Assembly (NCBI RefSeq): GCF_030272615.1
Contig: NC_081412.1
Span: 105,530,296 to 105,594,295, forward strand
Source: Cryptomeria japonica
Taxonomy: Eukaryota; Streptophyta; Pinopsida; Cupressales; Cupressaceae
Direction of reading: 5' to 3'
Length of the DNA: 64,000 bases
The translations under genes were made by a program, and so were the position numbers. Below the pieces are notes generated by a model. It did no database searches, was not told the DNA's origin, and saw nothing but the letters and a program-made list of their open reading frames with translations. The first letter of the stretch is position 1, and each line of letters starts with the position of its first letter. This document shows positions 46,425 to 57,689 of this stretch, one piece after another.

Positions 46425-48115
46425 TGTTGGACACAATGGATCATTGAGAGGGGGGTGAATTAGTGATCTAAGCAATTTTTACTTAATCAGACCTATACCG
46501 ATTCAATATGAAATGCACAAGATGCAAACTAGTTGCCAAATTAGTGCACACAATGTGTGTAGGAGAGTTAAATAAATGATTAATACATCACACATATGAA
46601 TATGCAACACATAACTCCAGATGTATGAGGAAAACCCAATGGGGGAAAAACCTCGGTGAGAATAGTTGTTGGAAATCTTCTGCTCCAATCCAGCCTCACA
46701 ATGAAAAAGATCTGATTACAAATTTTAGGGCACTAGCCCAAGGAGCACCAACCCCTACACAATTTATATCCTACAACATAAAGGAGCTACAACCCCTACA
46801 CTAAGCACCTACTCGGTAAAAATAATATGAAAACTCAGATATACAAATGAGATCCTTGCTGCAAATGAAGTTTTGAAACCCTTCAAAGCTCTACACTACT
46901 AGTTTCTATCTTACCAGTTTGTATCAGCTCAACACACACTTCAACTTAGCCTTTCTGCTAGTTCTGAACCTGCCTAATCTTCTCCTCCTCTATTTTGTTG
47001 AATTCAAATAATACTTGGTCACTCTCTATCAGGTGATGTTTCTTTTCAGTTTGTCACATGTGCATTCTATGCTCACTTTGTTGATTTGTTCCCTACACCA
47101 GTTTACCCTGCTTCTCCTTATCGATACAATATTCACTCACAAAGACTTTAAGTGTTTATCTCTTTAACTCTTAGACAATAATTTTACTCTCACCTTCACC
47201 TCTCAAACTACCCACATTTTGTCTTAGGTCACCATATTAAAACTAAAGTTTTCTCTCTAAAAACCAATTCAAACTGATAGTCGCTAGGGTTTCCTTCTAC
47301 TAACCAATTTTGCATCCAGTCTGATCTAATCCTCCTTGGATTGCACACCTGCTTTGGAGGAATAAGCCATCACAGATTTTCCAACTGTAAAAAGTATGTA
47401 TTGAAAATAGCAAACCCGACCATGATTTTTGGCCTTAAAATATGTTGACTCATTTATGACCCAGCTATTTCCTTCTTGAGGTACTCTTGCAATTTGATTT
47501 CCTTTCTTTGATTTAGGTGACAACAACTCCCTGATCTTTCTCCATCGTTCATTCTTTCTCAAGCGGCATTAATCTATTATCGATCTGTGATTTGTGGTTG
47601 TTTCATTTAATGTCAACTAACTACTCCAACGACCATGTCGGTGGAGACTTCTCTGACTTTTGCATGCTAGCCACCTCAGCTCCATGTGGCATCACGTTGG
47701 CATACACTCATCTCACCAACATAGGGTTGGTTTAAACTTGAATATTCAACAAACTCATACCGGCACAAGCCCTTACTAATAAAACCTTCTCATGCTGCTA
47801 TCGACAACATACACTACATCGGTAGCTCAACTTCACCTTCGGTGGTTTGTGATCTCTTTGTCACTCTTCCTCTTCATCACAGACATTAACACAAACAAAC
47901 AACCAACCTACATACTGGTTACAACTTGCCATGCCAACTCACAACTTCATATCACCTCTTACCAGTGATTTCACTAATAGTCTCAATACCGGCTTGTCTT
48001 CCACCCCTTCATACCGGTTGACAAGCCTTCATGTTAATCTTCCTTTTGCTGGTTTTACATACTCTACCAGTAGCCTACAATATCAGTTGACATCAATGAC
48101 AACTCAATGCCAACA
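46425..48115 (-). repeat. 5' LTR of element C
   Basis: 1,691 bp; on the minus strand it starts TGTTGGCATTGAG and ends gtgtccaaca. It is the uninterrupted counterpart of the three 3' LTR pieces and shows the empty sites of both insertions. Unusually it is preceded, on the minus strand, by a polypurine tract (48116-48128). Confidence 0.82.
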
Positions 48116-48389
48116 TTCTCCCCCTTTGGCATTTATGGCAACACTAAAAGAATGCAACAACTAAAACAATCAATTGATGATGAATACTAGGAACTGATCA
48201 TGCCATGTTGTACTGATATGTATTTCACTTGATCTTGTCCTATGGTCTTCTCCTCCTTTGCATTACTTCTCCCCATTTGACAACAATGCTAAAGGTGCAA
48301 AGGCATCTTCTATCTGCATTTCTCCTTTTTCATCTTTGTTGCTCCCCTTGAGGAGTAGCCCACTTCTCATCAATCCATAGTGAAAGATA
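48116..48389 (-). mobile_element. 3' internal end of another copia copy, joined to the element C LTR
   Basis: On the minus strand this has polypurine stretches, ggcaacaaag-type text, and ends ccaaagggggagaa right before the LTR start TGTTGG. It resembles 40925-41130, the 3' internal end of C, in motifs such as gacaacaatg and the closing tract, but is clearly diverged. It is cut off by element D at 48390. Confidence 0.55.
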
Positions 48390-49338
48390 TGTTGGCAACT
48401 AACACTCAATTAGTTGGTTTCAATATGTTTTCATTAATGGAAGCATGGAAATCTATTATGACGTCATGTTTTCCTTTAGTTGTGTACCAATGGGCACTTC
48501 ACAAACACTTCATCGGTACCAGCCCTAGCAAGATGGAAGGAATTTTTCAGGTTACCAGCAATGCAGGCTGACATGATTTAGAATAAGGTTATCGGTATTG
48601 AAGTCAGACATCTTTGGGATTCAACATTGGTAATTTTTTTTGATATTCGTGTATTTATGTTATCTAGCCAACATGTATATTGATATTGTAATTATCTTTT
48701 TAAGCCAACATAAGGCATGATGAATTATAAAGGGTATATAGGTCAATTGGTTAGATCATTTTGAAAGATGATATAAATGAGAATATATGGAATGTGAAGG
48801 AAATAATAAAGGAGATGCAAAACATATGAGAGAGATCACGTATGTGAGTATATTTATGTAAAGGAGTATTCCGATAAGGGTTTAGGGTTTTAGACTGGAA
48901 TAGATAGAGATTAACCAGAACTGTATTCAGGCATAGAAGATTCTATCTTAGCAGTTCATTCATTTCTCCAGATTGTAGTCTAGATTTGTACATAGTCAAT
49001 GAGGCTCCTTTTGTGATTGAGAAGTGTGCTCTAGGCTATAAGCCTTCTTGCAAGTGCAGGCCCCTATGTTTTGTAATATCTCTTCATATGGCTAGTGAAT
49101 TGATATTGTGGGTCACAAATCCCACCATGGTTTTTCCTCTTTGAGATTTTCAACATATAATTTTGTGTGTTATGGTATTCATTTATGTGATTGGCTTATT
49201 GGTTTCTTTACTTCTTTCAATTCTATATGTATCGGTATACCAGTTGGTGTATGCATGTTTTAAAAAGGTTAAAATTGATCATATTGGTAGAACACTTATT
49301 CAACCCCCCTCTGATCTCAGTGTTCTTCGATTCCAACA
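48390..49338 (+). repeat. 5' LTR of element D
   Basis: It starts TGTTGGCAACTAAC and ends gattccaaca before the primer site. It includes the shared LTR module at 49025-49160 (gtgctctaggctataagcc and cccaccatggtttttcc). The left end is inferred from the TGTTGG start and the break from the preceding copia fragment; no second LTR is present to confirm it. Confidence 0.6.
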
Positions 49339-49340
49339 AT

Positions 49341-49352
49341 TGGTATCAGAGC
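49341..49352 (+). other. Primer-binding site of element D
   Basis: TGGTATCAGAGC, two bases after the LTR end; exact initiator-Met type. Confidence 0.85.
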
Positions 49353-49406
49353 CCTGTGCCTTAGAGGAAGTTTAATAGCTTGAGGAAGATCCTAAATCTA
49401 GGATCC

Positions 49407-49671
49407 ATGGATATGACTTTGGAAAAGAAACTTGAGGTAGCACTTGAAGATTATGATTCTGAAAGATTGAAAAACTTGAAGTTACAAGATGAATTGAATT
49501 CTACTCAGGAATTCATTATTGTCCTACAAGAGAGGTTGTCATCTGTTCAAGCTAGGATGAACTTTTGCAAAATTAGGATGATGAAGAGAAAGATGCACTT
49601 AAGGATCAATGTCAGAAGAGTCACGAAAACATGGTCATGAGGAATGAAATGCAAGCTATAAGTATGAGAAT
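49407..49671 (+). pseudogene. gag fragment of element D, first part (coiled coil)
   Basis: It starts at the ATG at 49407 (MDMTLEKKLEVALEDYD), with Glu/Lys/Leu-rich heptad-like sequence. A small frameshift occurs near 49570. It is interrupted at the AGAAT target site by element E and continues at 56430. As in element B, the product begins with the coiled coil and lacks the UBN2 domain. Confidence 0.7.
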
Positions 49672-50768
49672 TGTTGGTATTATGGATGTGTTGCATTAGT
49701 TTTTTCATTGATGTCAATACTTATCCTTCTGGAGATCTTTGGTTATGTTTAACTAGCACATTATGTTCACCAGCAAGTTCAGTGACTTATGCACAATCAC
49801 TAATATATTGTTCACTGAAAGGTTATATTGTTCACCAACACTAAGGATGACTTGTTACCATCTGGAGATCACTTGGTTATGTCGAAGACATGGTTTGGAT
49901 ACTTGGTTTTGGTATTTTAGTTATTGGTCTAATTGGGTTGACATATTTGTTGTCACTAGCAAATTGGTCTAGGTTATGGACCCACATGCATTATCTATTC
50001 CAGATCAGCACGACACGTTATGGAGATGATTTATTAATTAGATATTGTTGTAAATATATTGAGCCAACATGATGCATCGCACCTTGACTTATTTGTAATT
50101 GATTTAATTGTAATATTCTTATTAAGCCGACCTACACATTTGGTCTTAGGTTTTGGTATATATGCAAGATCTCATTTGTGAGATAGATGTAGAAGTAGTA
50201 ATAGGAAGAGAACAGTATATGGTATATGGTTTTGTAACATGGTATGTGCGAATATTGAAGATCATATGAGCAGACCATAGAGAAGGTTCAAGGAAGGTTT
50301 GAATGTGATTTATCAGAGCTTAACCGGTACTGAATCTAACATTGGAGATGCTACTTTGAGCAGTACATTATCATTGGATTTAACCATCCAATCTTAGTCA
50401 GTGTAACTCCTATTTTGTGATTGAGCAGTGAGCTCTAGGCGGTTGGCCTTTCTGCATATGCAGACCCCATTTGTATACACATACTATCTGCAACTATATC
50501 ATCTGATTATGGGCAAGGTTTTCCACCATGGTTTTTTCCCTTACAGGGTTTCCACGTACAAATCTCTATGTTATGTGTTGTGGATGATGTTTCTCTTTCT
50601 GTTTTATGCATTGAGTTTCACCAGTATTAATATTAACTGCTAATCTGTCTACCAACATTAAGTTTGGCTTACCAATATTAAGTATCAAGTTTGATTATGT
50701 TATATTTGGGTTGAAATTAATAGACAACCAATTCACCCCCCCCTCTTCATTGCCTCCGGGTCCTAACA
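49672..50768 (+). repeat. 5' LTR of element E
   Basis: Bounded by AGAAT on the left and the primer site on the right. It contains the LTR module at 50410-50570 (gagctctaggcggttggcc, ccaccatggttttttccc). Confidence 0.9.
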
Positions 50769-50770
50769 AC

Positions 50771-50782
50771 TAGTATCAAAGC
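50771..50782 (+). other. Degenerate primer-binding site of element E
   Basis: TAGTATCAAAGC, two G-to-A changes from TGGTATCAGAGC. Confidence 0.75.
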
Positions 50783-50825
50783 TAAGTCCTCTTTTTGCAG
50801 AAGTCTAACAGCTTGAGGAGATTCT

Positions 50826-51818
50826 ATGGCAACAAACTTTTTTAGGAAGGACAATCCGAAACTTGATGGAACTAACTATGGTATATGGAAGATCATAATG
50901 GAGACATATCTTAATTGCATTGGAAGAGACATATGGGATGTTACAAAGAATGACTATGTTGGTCCTACACGGAATCAACCTAATCCACCAACATTGGGTA
51001 AGGATCAAGAGAATGATTGCAAAGCAAGAGAAGCACTTTTGAGCGTATTGTTAGATCAGTAAATCATGGGATTATTAGACCGATCTACTGCTAAATATAT
51101 TTGGGATAAATTGGAGACATTGAATGAAGGAGATACCACTATCAAAATTGGAAAACTGGAATGCTTCTGGGTTAGGTATGAAAATCTAAAAATGGAAGAA
51201 GATGAAAGAATTTTTTCATATATGGAAAGGGTTAATGAAATTGTTCAGGGAATACAATGTTGTGGAGGATCTTTGAGTGAAGATGAAATTGTTTCTAAAG
51301 TTTTAAGAGCATTGCCACCAGCATACAAAATTAAAGTAGCTACTATTAATGAGTTGAGAACAATGCCTAATACATCAGTATCTAGACATACCTTGGTTGG
51401 AAAACTTTCAACATTTGAGCTTGAGGAATTTGGTCTTGTTGCTACAATTAAGACAAATTTAGCCTTCAAAGCATCATCATTTGCAGTATCATCATCATCA
51501 TCATCTAATAAATCGGATTGGAAAGCACTTTATGCAAGAGAACTTGAAGATATCAAGAAGAAAAATGAAGAATTGGAAGAACTTGAAGCACTATTTGCAA
51601 GGAAAATGCTTAAAGGTCCTATTGGAAGTAAGTATGAAGGTAAAGCACCATTTAAATGTTTTAACTGCAATAAAGTTGGTCATATGGAATCTAGATGTCC
51701 TGATAGACATGCAAGATTGAGAGAAGAAGCTAAAAGAACATATAAGCCTAACCCTGAATATCATAGATATAGATTTAAGAAGAATAGAGACAATTCATGT
51801 TACTATGCTGATGAATGA
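50826..51818 (+). pseudogene. Copia gag of element E
   Basis: ATG at 50826; 330 codons to the TGA at 51816 with one TAA at 51060-51062. The N-terminus NPKLDGTNYGIWKIIMETYL is the usual copia Gag start. UBN2 follows with AKYIWDKLETLNEGD, MEEDERIFSYMERVNEIV and VLRALPPAYKIKVATI. A coiled-coil segment (about residues 235-262) precedes one good knuckle, CFNCNKVGHMESRCPDRH. It would form the particle shell and bind the RNA. Confidence 0.88.
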
Positions 51819-54800
51819 GTTACTGATGATTGTGATGAAGAACCGGCAGACAATGGATGGGATTTTGTTGCAATAAAAGAAGATCAACCGATACCTACTG
51901 TTCCACTGATAGAGCAGGCCCTGGCAGCTAAAATTGAAGAAAAGGATGAATGGATTATAGATTTCGAATGTTCACATCATATGACTAGTGATAAAAGTAA
52001 ATTATTATCTTTTCAGGAATACAATGGAGGTATAGTAAGATTTGGGGATGATAAAGCTTGATTGATCAAAGGAAAATGCACTATATCTTTTGATGATAAG
52101 AACAATATTGACAATTTTTATTATGTTGAAGGTTTGAAGCATAATCTTTTGAGTGCTGGTCAATTAGTTGAGAAAAAATTTCAATTACAATTCAAGAATG
52201 GTAAATGCAAAATCATGAATAGAACTGGTTTGGAGATTACAACTGGTAATCAGACTAGAGGTAATATCTTTCATTTGAATAATAGTGAAAAGACATGCTT
52301 AATTGAAAATATTGATGAAAGTTGGTTATGGCATAAAAGACTTTGTCATGTGAATTTTGATTGCATTGTAAAGATTAGTTCAACTAAAGCAGTAAGAGAT
52401 TTACCTAAGATTGTAAAACCTCATAATCCGGTATGTAAGGAGTGTAAAATGGGAAAGCAAGTTAGAACAACTTTTAAGAGTATTTCTAAGAAATCCAATA
52501 ATGTTCTTGATTTAATTCATACTAACTTGTGTGGTCTAGAAAGAACAAGAAGTCTACAGGGAGATAGATACTTTATGCTAATCATTGATGATTATTCTAG
52601 AATGTGTTGGGTTACTTTTCTCAAGGAAAAATCAGAAGCTTTTGGGAAATTCAAAATATTCAAGGCAATGGTAGAAAATGAAATCGGTAAGAAAATCAAA
52701 TGTTTAAGATCAAATCAAGGAGGTGAATTTACATATAAGGAGTTCAATACATTCTCCGAAGTGAATGGAATCAAAAGACAACTATCAGTACCTTGGACAC
52801 CTCAGCAAAATGGAGTTATGGAAAGGAAGAACAAAACTATTCTGGATGCAACTAGAAGCATGATATTGGAAGAAAATCTACCTCATGTGTATTGGAGAGA
52901 AGAAGTGAATATTGTGGTTTACACTTTTAGCAGAGTTCACATCAAAGGTGAAACCGATAAGACCCCTTATGATCTATGGTTTGGTAATACTCCTACTCTT
53001 AAATACTTCAGAATATTTGGAAGCAAATGCTATATTAGGAGAGATGAGTATATTGGTAAATTTGATCCTAGAAGTGATGAAGGAATATTTATTGGTTATT
53101 CATCTTAGAGCAAGGCATATAGATGTTTTAACAAAAGATTGTAGAAAATCATTGATAGTGGAAATGTGAAGATAGATGAATACTTTAGAGGAAATTCAAG
53201 GTCTATGGATTCTAAATTGGTAGTTGAAATGCTCATAAATGAACCTATACAGAGTGTGGATCTAGTCACACCGGAATCATCAGAGAATTCCACAGTTACT
53301 GAAGAACAACAACAAGTGAACACACCCAGGTATGTAAGATTGAATCACTCTGAAAGTCAAATAATTGGGAATAAGTATCAAGGTGTTATGAAAAGAGAGA
53401 GACTGACAAATGAAGAGGTATGTTTAATTTCTTAAATTGAACTAGCATCTGTAATTGAGGTGTGTGAAGATAAACATTGGATTAAAGCTATGGAAGATGA
53501 ATTAGAACAAACTAAAAAGAATAATACATAGACATTAGTTCCCCAGCCTAAAGACAAAAATGTAATTGGAACTAAATGGGTATTCAAAAGTAAACTCAAT
53601 GAAGATGGTAAGGTAATCAGAAACAAAGAAAGAGTAGTGTGTAAAGGATATTCATAGAATGAGGGAATTGATTACAATGAAACCTTTGCACCGGTAGCTA
53701 GAATTGAGGCAGTCAGATTATTTCTTGCATTTGCAGCTCACAAGAACTATAAAGTATATCAAATCGATGTAAAATGTGCATTTATGAATGGTGATCTTGA
53801 AGAGGAAGTTTACATTGAACAGCCTGATGGATTTTCATTGACAAATGATAAAGATATGGTTTGCAAATTAAGGAAAGCTTTGTATGGATTGAAGCAAGCT
53901 CCTAGAGTTTGGTATGCTAGATTGGACAAATATCTTTTGAAACTTGGTTACACTAAAAATAATGCTAACAACAACTTATATTTCAAAGTGACTAATGAAG
54001 ACATCTTGGTTATTGAAGTTTTTGTTGATGATATCATTTTAAGAGGAGAAGATGGATTGTGTAAAGACTTTGCTAATAAGATGCAGGAAGAATTTGAAAT
54101 GTCTATGATTGGGGAGATAAAATTATTTTTAGGATTGCAGATTTCACAGACTAATAAAGGTATATTCATATGTCAAACAAAGTACTTGAAGGAACTACTG
54201 AAGAAATTTGGTATGGAAAACTCTAAACTGGTAAGTATTCCTATGATAACAACTGATAAATTGACATTGAAGGATGATTCAGCTCCTGTTAATCCGACAA
54301 GATACAAATCTATGATTGGAGGTTTACTGTATTTGACACAAACAAGACCCGATATAATGAATGTAGTATGTATTGTTTCAAGATTTCAGATTAATCCTAA
54401 AGAAAACCATGAATCAGCAGTGAAAAGAATTTTTTGGTATCTACAAGGCACAACAAATCTTGGTTTATGGTATCCTAAAGATGAAAATTTTGATTTATAT
54501 GCATACACTGATGCTAATTGGGTAGGAGATGTAGATGAAAAAAAGAGAACCACTGGTGGGGAATTATTTCTTGGTAGCATATTGATTTCATGGTTGAGCA
54601 AGAAACAGAGTTGTACATCATTATCAACAATAGAATTAGAATATGTTGCAGCTACAACTAATTGTACTCAGGTATTATGGATTAAGAAAATATTGAAGTA
54701 CATAAAGATAAAATGCAAAGAGACTATATTCATTTATTGTGATAATTCAACAACAATTGATATATAAAAGAATCTGGTATTTCACTCTAAAACTAAACAT

Positions 54801-54974
54801 GTTTCTATCAAATATAATTTTCTGAAAGAGAATGCTGAAGAAAAAGAAGTGAGATTGGTTTATGTGAACACTAAAGAGCAGATTGCAGATATCTTTACTA
54901 AGCCTTTGCCTAAGGAAACTTTTGAATATCTTAGAGAGCAGCTTGGGGTAATACCCTCACTGGTAGAGACTTAG
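51819..54974 (+). pseudogene. Copia pol of element E, with stops and lost integrase residues
   Basis: Protease: WIIDFECSHHMTSD near 51950; the Asp is kept but the usual SG after it reads FE. Integrase: WHKRLCHVNF and CKECKMGKQ give the HHCC finger; IHTNLCG (52515-52532) and LRSNQGGEF (52704-52730) show Asn where both catalytic Asp should be; the Glu in QQNGVMERKN is kept. [34 protein letters not shown] and FVDDIIL, intact at the active site. RNase [24 protein letters not shown] and the closing IADIFTKPLPKETFEYLR. At least six in-frame stops, mostly TAG or TAA at expected Gln or Trp codons. Confidence 0.9.
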
Positions 54975-55125
54975 ACAATTGATGATTGACATCAAGCCGA
55001 CAGAATTAACCAAGAAACTTTTTTTCTGGCTTTGATGGAGGAGAGCTACTTCTCAGGGGGAGCAGTTGGTTATAACAATTGGTTGTATGATCTGGTATTT
55101 GTATTGCTTTGGCATTTGATGTCAA

Positions 55126-55323
55126 AGGGGGAGAGATATCTATGGAAAAACTTTTTATTTAGGGAACATTATACTATGGGGAGAGATATATGCTCTCTGC
55201 ATTCAATTTTGATTTCTAGTATTGATCTATTCAGGAGATTGTTGGTTTTTGGTTTTTGGCATCCTATTTTGGCACTTAGATGTTTTTCCATCTTGTGTTG
55301 CCATCAATGCCAAAGGGGGAGAT
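55126..55323 (+). other. Polypurine tract of element E and an upstream duplicate
   Basis: ccaaagggggagat at 55310-55323 precedes the 3' LTR. A second near-copy, tcaaagggggagagat, lies at about 55123-55138 and a third, atggggagagat, near 55175. Confidence 0.7.
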
Positions 55324-56424
55324 TGTTGGTATTATGGATGTGTTGCATTAGTTTTGTCATTGATGTCAACACTTATCCTTCTAGAGATCTTTGGTTATGT
55401 TGAACCGGCACATTATGTTCATTGACAAGTTTAGTAACTTATGCACAATCATCAGTATATTGGTCACCGATAGGTTATATTGTTCACTGGCACTAAGGAT
55501 GACTTGTTACCATCTGGAGATCACTTGGTTATGTCGAAGACTTGGTTTGGATACTTGGTTTTGGTATTTTGGTTATTGGTCTAAACAGGTTGACATATTT
55601 GTTGTTACCAGAAAATTGGTCTAGTTATGGACCAACATGCATTATCTATTCCAAATCAGCACGACACATTATGGAGATGATTTATTAATTGGATATTGTT
55701 GTAAATGTATTGAGCTGACATAATGCATTGCATCTTGACTTATTTGTAATTGATTTAATTGTAATATTCTTATTAAGCCGACCTACACATTTGGTCTTAG
55801 ATTATGGTATATATATGCAAGATCTCATTTGTGAGATAGATGTAGAAGCAGTAATAGGAAGAGAATGGTATATGGTATATGGTTTTGTAACATGGTATGT
55901 GTGAATATTGAAGATCATATGAGCAGACCATAGAGAAGGTTCAAGGAAGGTTTGAAGGTGATTATCAGAGCTTAATCAGTACTGAATTCAGCATTGGAGA
56001 TGCTACTTTGAGCAGTACATTATCATTTGATTTAACCATCCAATTGTAGTCAGTGTGACTCCTATTTTTTGATTGAGCAGTCAGCTCTAGGCAGTTGGCC
56101 TTTCTACATGTGTAGATTCCATTTGTATACACATACTATCTATAGTAGTATCATCTAATTGCGGGTAAGGTTTCCCACCGTTGTTTTTCCCCTTATAGGG
56201 TTTACATGTACAAATATTTGTGTTATGTGTTGTGGATGTTGTTTCTCTTTCTGTTTTATGCATTGAGTTTCATCGGTATTAATATTAACTGCTAATTTGT
56301 CTACTGACATTAAATTTGGCTTACCGGTATTAAGTATCAAGTTTGATTAAGTTATAATTAGGTTGAAATTAATAGACAACTAATTCACCCTCCCTCGCCT
56401 CTTAGTTGCCTCTGGGTCCTAACA
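55324..56424 (+). repeat. 3' LTR of element E
   Basis: Aligned to 49672-50768. Some CCGG sites in this copy read CTAG in the other, in line with cytosine deamination. Confidence 0.9.
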
Positions 56425-57180
56425 AGAATGTCTAAGGAGATTGAGGACTGGAAGAAAAAGAAAGAAAAGCCTATTGTATCTCTGAAGAACAAATTTGAAG
56501 AATTTGGTAGGTTGGTTCATGAGAATGATATGTTGAGAACTTATTTAGTACAATCCCAGAGCAATGAACAAGAGCTTGAGAGACAAATGATAATTCTGAG
56601 AGATGATCTAACTATTGCAAGTGAGTATAGAGAAAAACTCAAGATTAGTTTAGCACACTTAGATGAGTTATTGAAGAGACAAAGGCAGAATGGAAATTTC
56701 AGTGGACTTGGATTTGAACAAGGATAGGGTTCTGGTACTGCAAATGAAGATCAAAACCATAAGGCACCGGTAAGGTAGTTCAATACTTACAAATTAATGG
56801 TAGATTATTTGTTTGTAATAAATTTGGTCACATGGCTAGGCAATGTAGAAATAGAGAAAATCAAAACAATAATTCTACTCCTGGTCAATGCTCTAAATAC
56901 AATAAGAGTGGTCCTAAAATAGAATATTGCATAATGAATGTAAAATATTATGCAAGTTGAAAATTTGGACATATGGCTAATCAGTGTAGGTCTTATACCG
57001 ATTTTAGCAAAGAAATTCAAAAGAACAATGTTACATGTTATGCATGTAATAAGGTTGGACATATTGCTAAATTTTGTAGAAGTAGAAATCCATTGGTTGG
57101 TAATGGAGGATAAAATGAGAAAGGGAAAGAAAAGGTTAATGAAATCTGACAAGATCATACCCAGAGATGGGTTAGAAAGT
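56425..57180 (+). pseudogene. gag fragment of element D, second part (coiled coil and zinc knuckles)
   Basis: It continues the D frame after E with a Glu/Lys-rich coiled coil (56428-56690) and the FSGLGFEQG motif that matches TGLGY of element B. After a TAG at 56725 and further stops come three to four degenerate knuckles: NKFGHMARQCRN near 56820, KFGHMANQCRS near 56965, and CYACNKVGHIAKFCRS near 57037, the clearest. The order equals that of element B. Confidence 0.7.
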
Positions 57181-57689
57181 TAGAAGATCAATATGTTGAT
57201 GGGAATACTTCGTTTACTCAACCGACAGAGGAGGTTGCTCCTGCACTGACAAGAATCTCAACCGGTAACTGAGGAAGATACCTTAGGGGTGGTAAAAATT
57301 CATGAAGATACTACTTATTCCCCAGGAAGAGGTTCTGGAAGATGTTCTAGACATTGGAGATGTTTACCCGGCATGGAGATGTTTTATCAAGATCCGGTAT
57401 CTTCCACTGGAAGTCATTTATATCAATGACGATTTAGGGTTTTTCTTGGAGGATAAAAAGTTGAATCTACTTCATTTTTTATCACCTTGCATTCAAAGAA
57501 ATTAAAAGAGATACAAAGTGATTAACGGTGAGTCAGTGTGATCAAATATCTTCTTGAGTGATTTCACCAGCGATTGGAAGAAGTCTTTAGGGTTTTTCAC
57601 CGGCAACGATTCACATGTATTTATCTTCAATTATGGAAGTGGGATAATCATTTGTACCTATAATTATTGCAAATACAATTCTTTTTTAG
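57181..57689 (+). other. Spacer between the gag fragment and second gene of element D
   Basis: Short broken peptides only, no motif. In frame pieces such as 57302-57505 do not match element B. It may be a decayed linker or untranslated sequence. Confidence 0.4.

Larger units (their letters stand above)
23854..48115 (-). mobile_element. Element C: minus-strand copia element split by two insertions
   Basis: The 5' LTR is 46425-48115 and the interior is 40925-46424. The 3' LTR lies at low coordinates in three pieces: 23854-24298, 25401-26096 and 40329-40924. The pieces join in the order of the intact 5' LTR. The gaps hold a 1.1-kb inverted-repeat DNA element and a complete 14.2-kb gypsy element. 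The interior codes for gag with UBN2 and zinc knuckles, protease, integrase, RT and RNase H, all broken by stops and frameshifts. Confidence 0.85.
49672..56424 (+). mobile_element. Element E: complete copia element, 6.75 kb, with TSD AGAAT
   Basis: LTRs at 49672-50768 (1,097 bp) and 55324-56424 (1,101 bp), both starting TGTTGGTATTATGG and ending gggtcctaaca. AGAAT lies on both sides (49667-49671 and 56425-56429). The gag and pol order is PR, IN, RT, RNase H, so copia. In the first 190 bp the LTRs differ at roughly 10% of sites, so the insertion is older than the gypsy one. It splits the gag fragment of element D. Confidence 0.93.
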
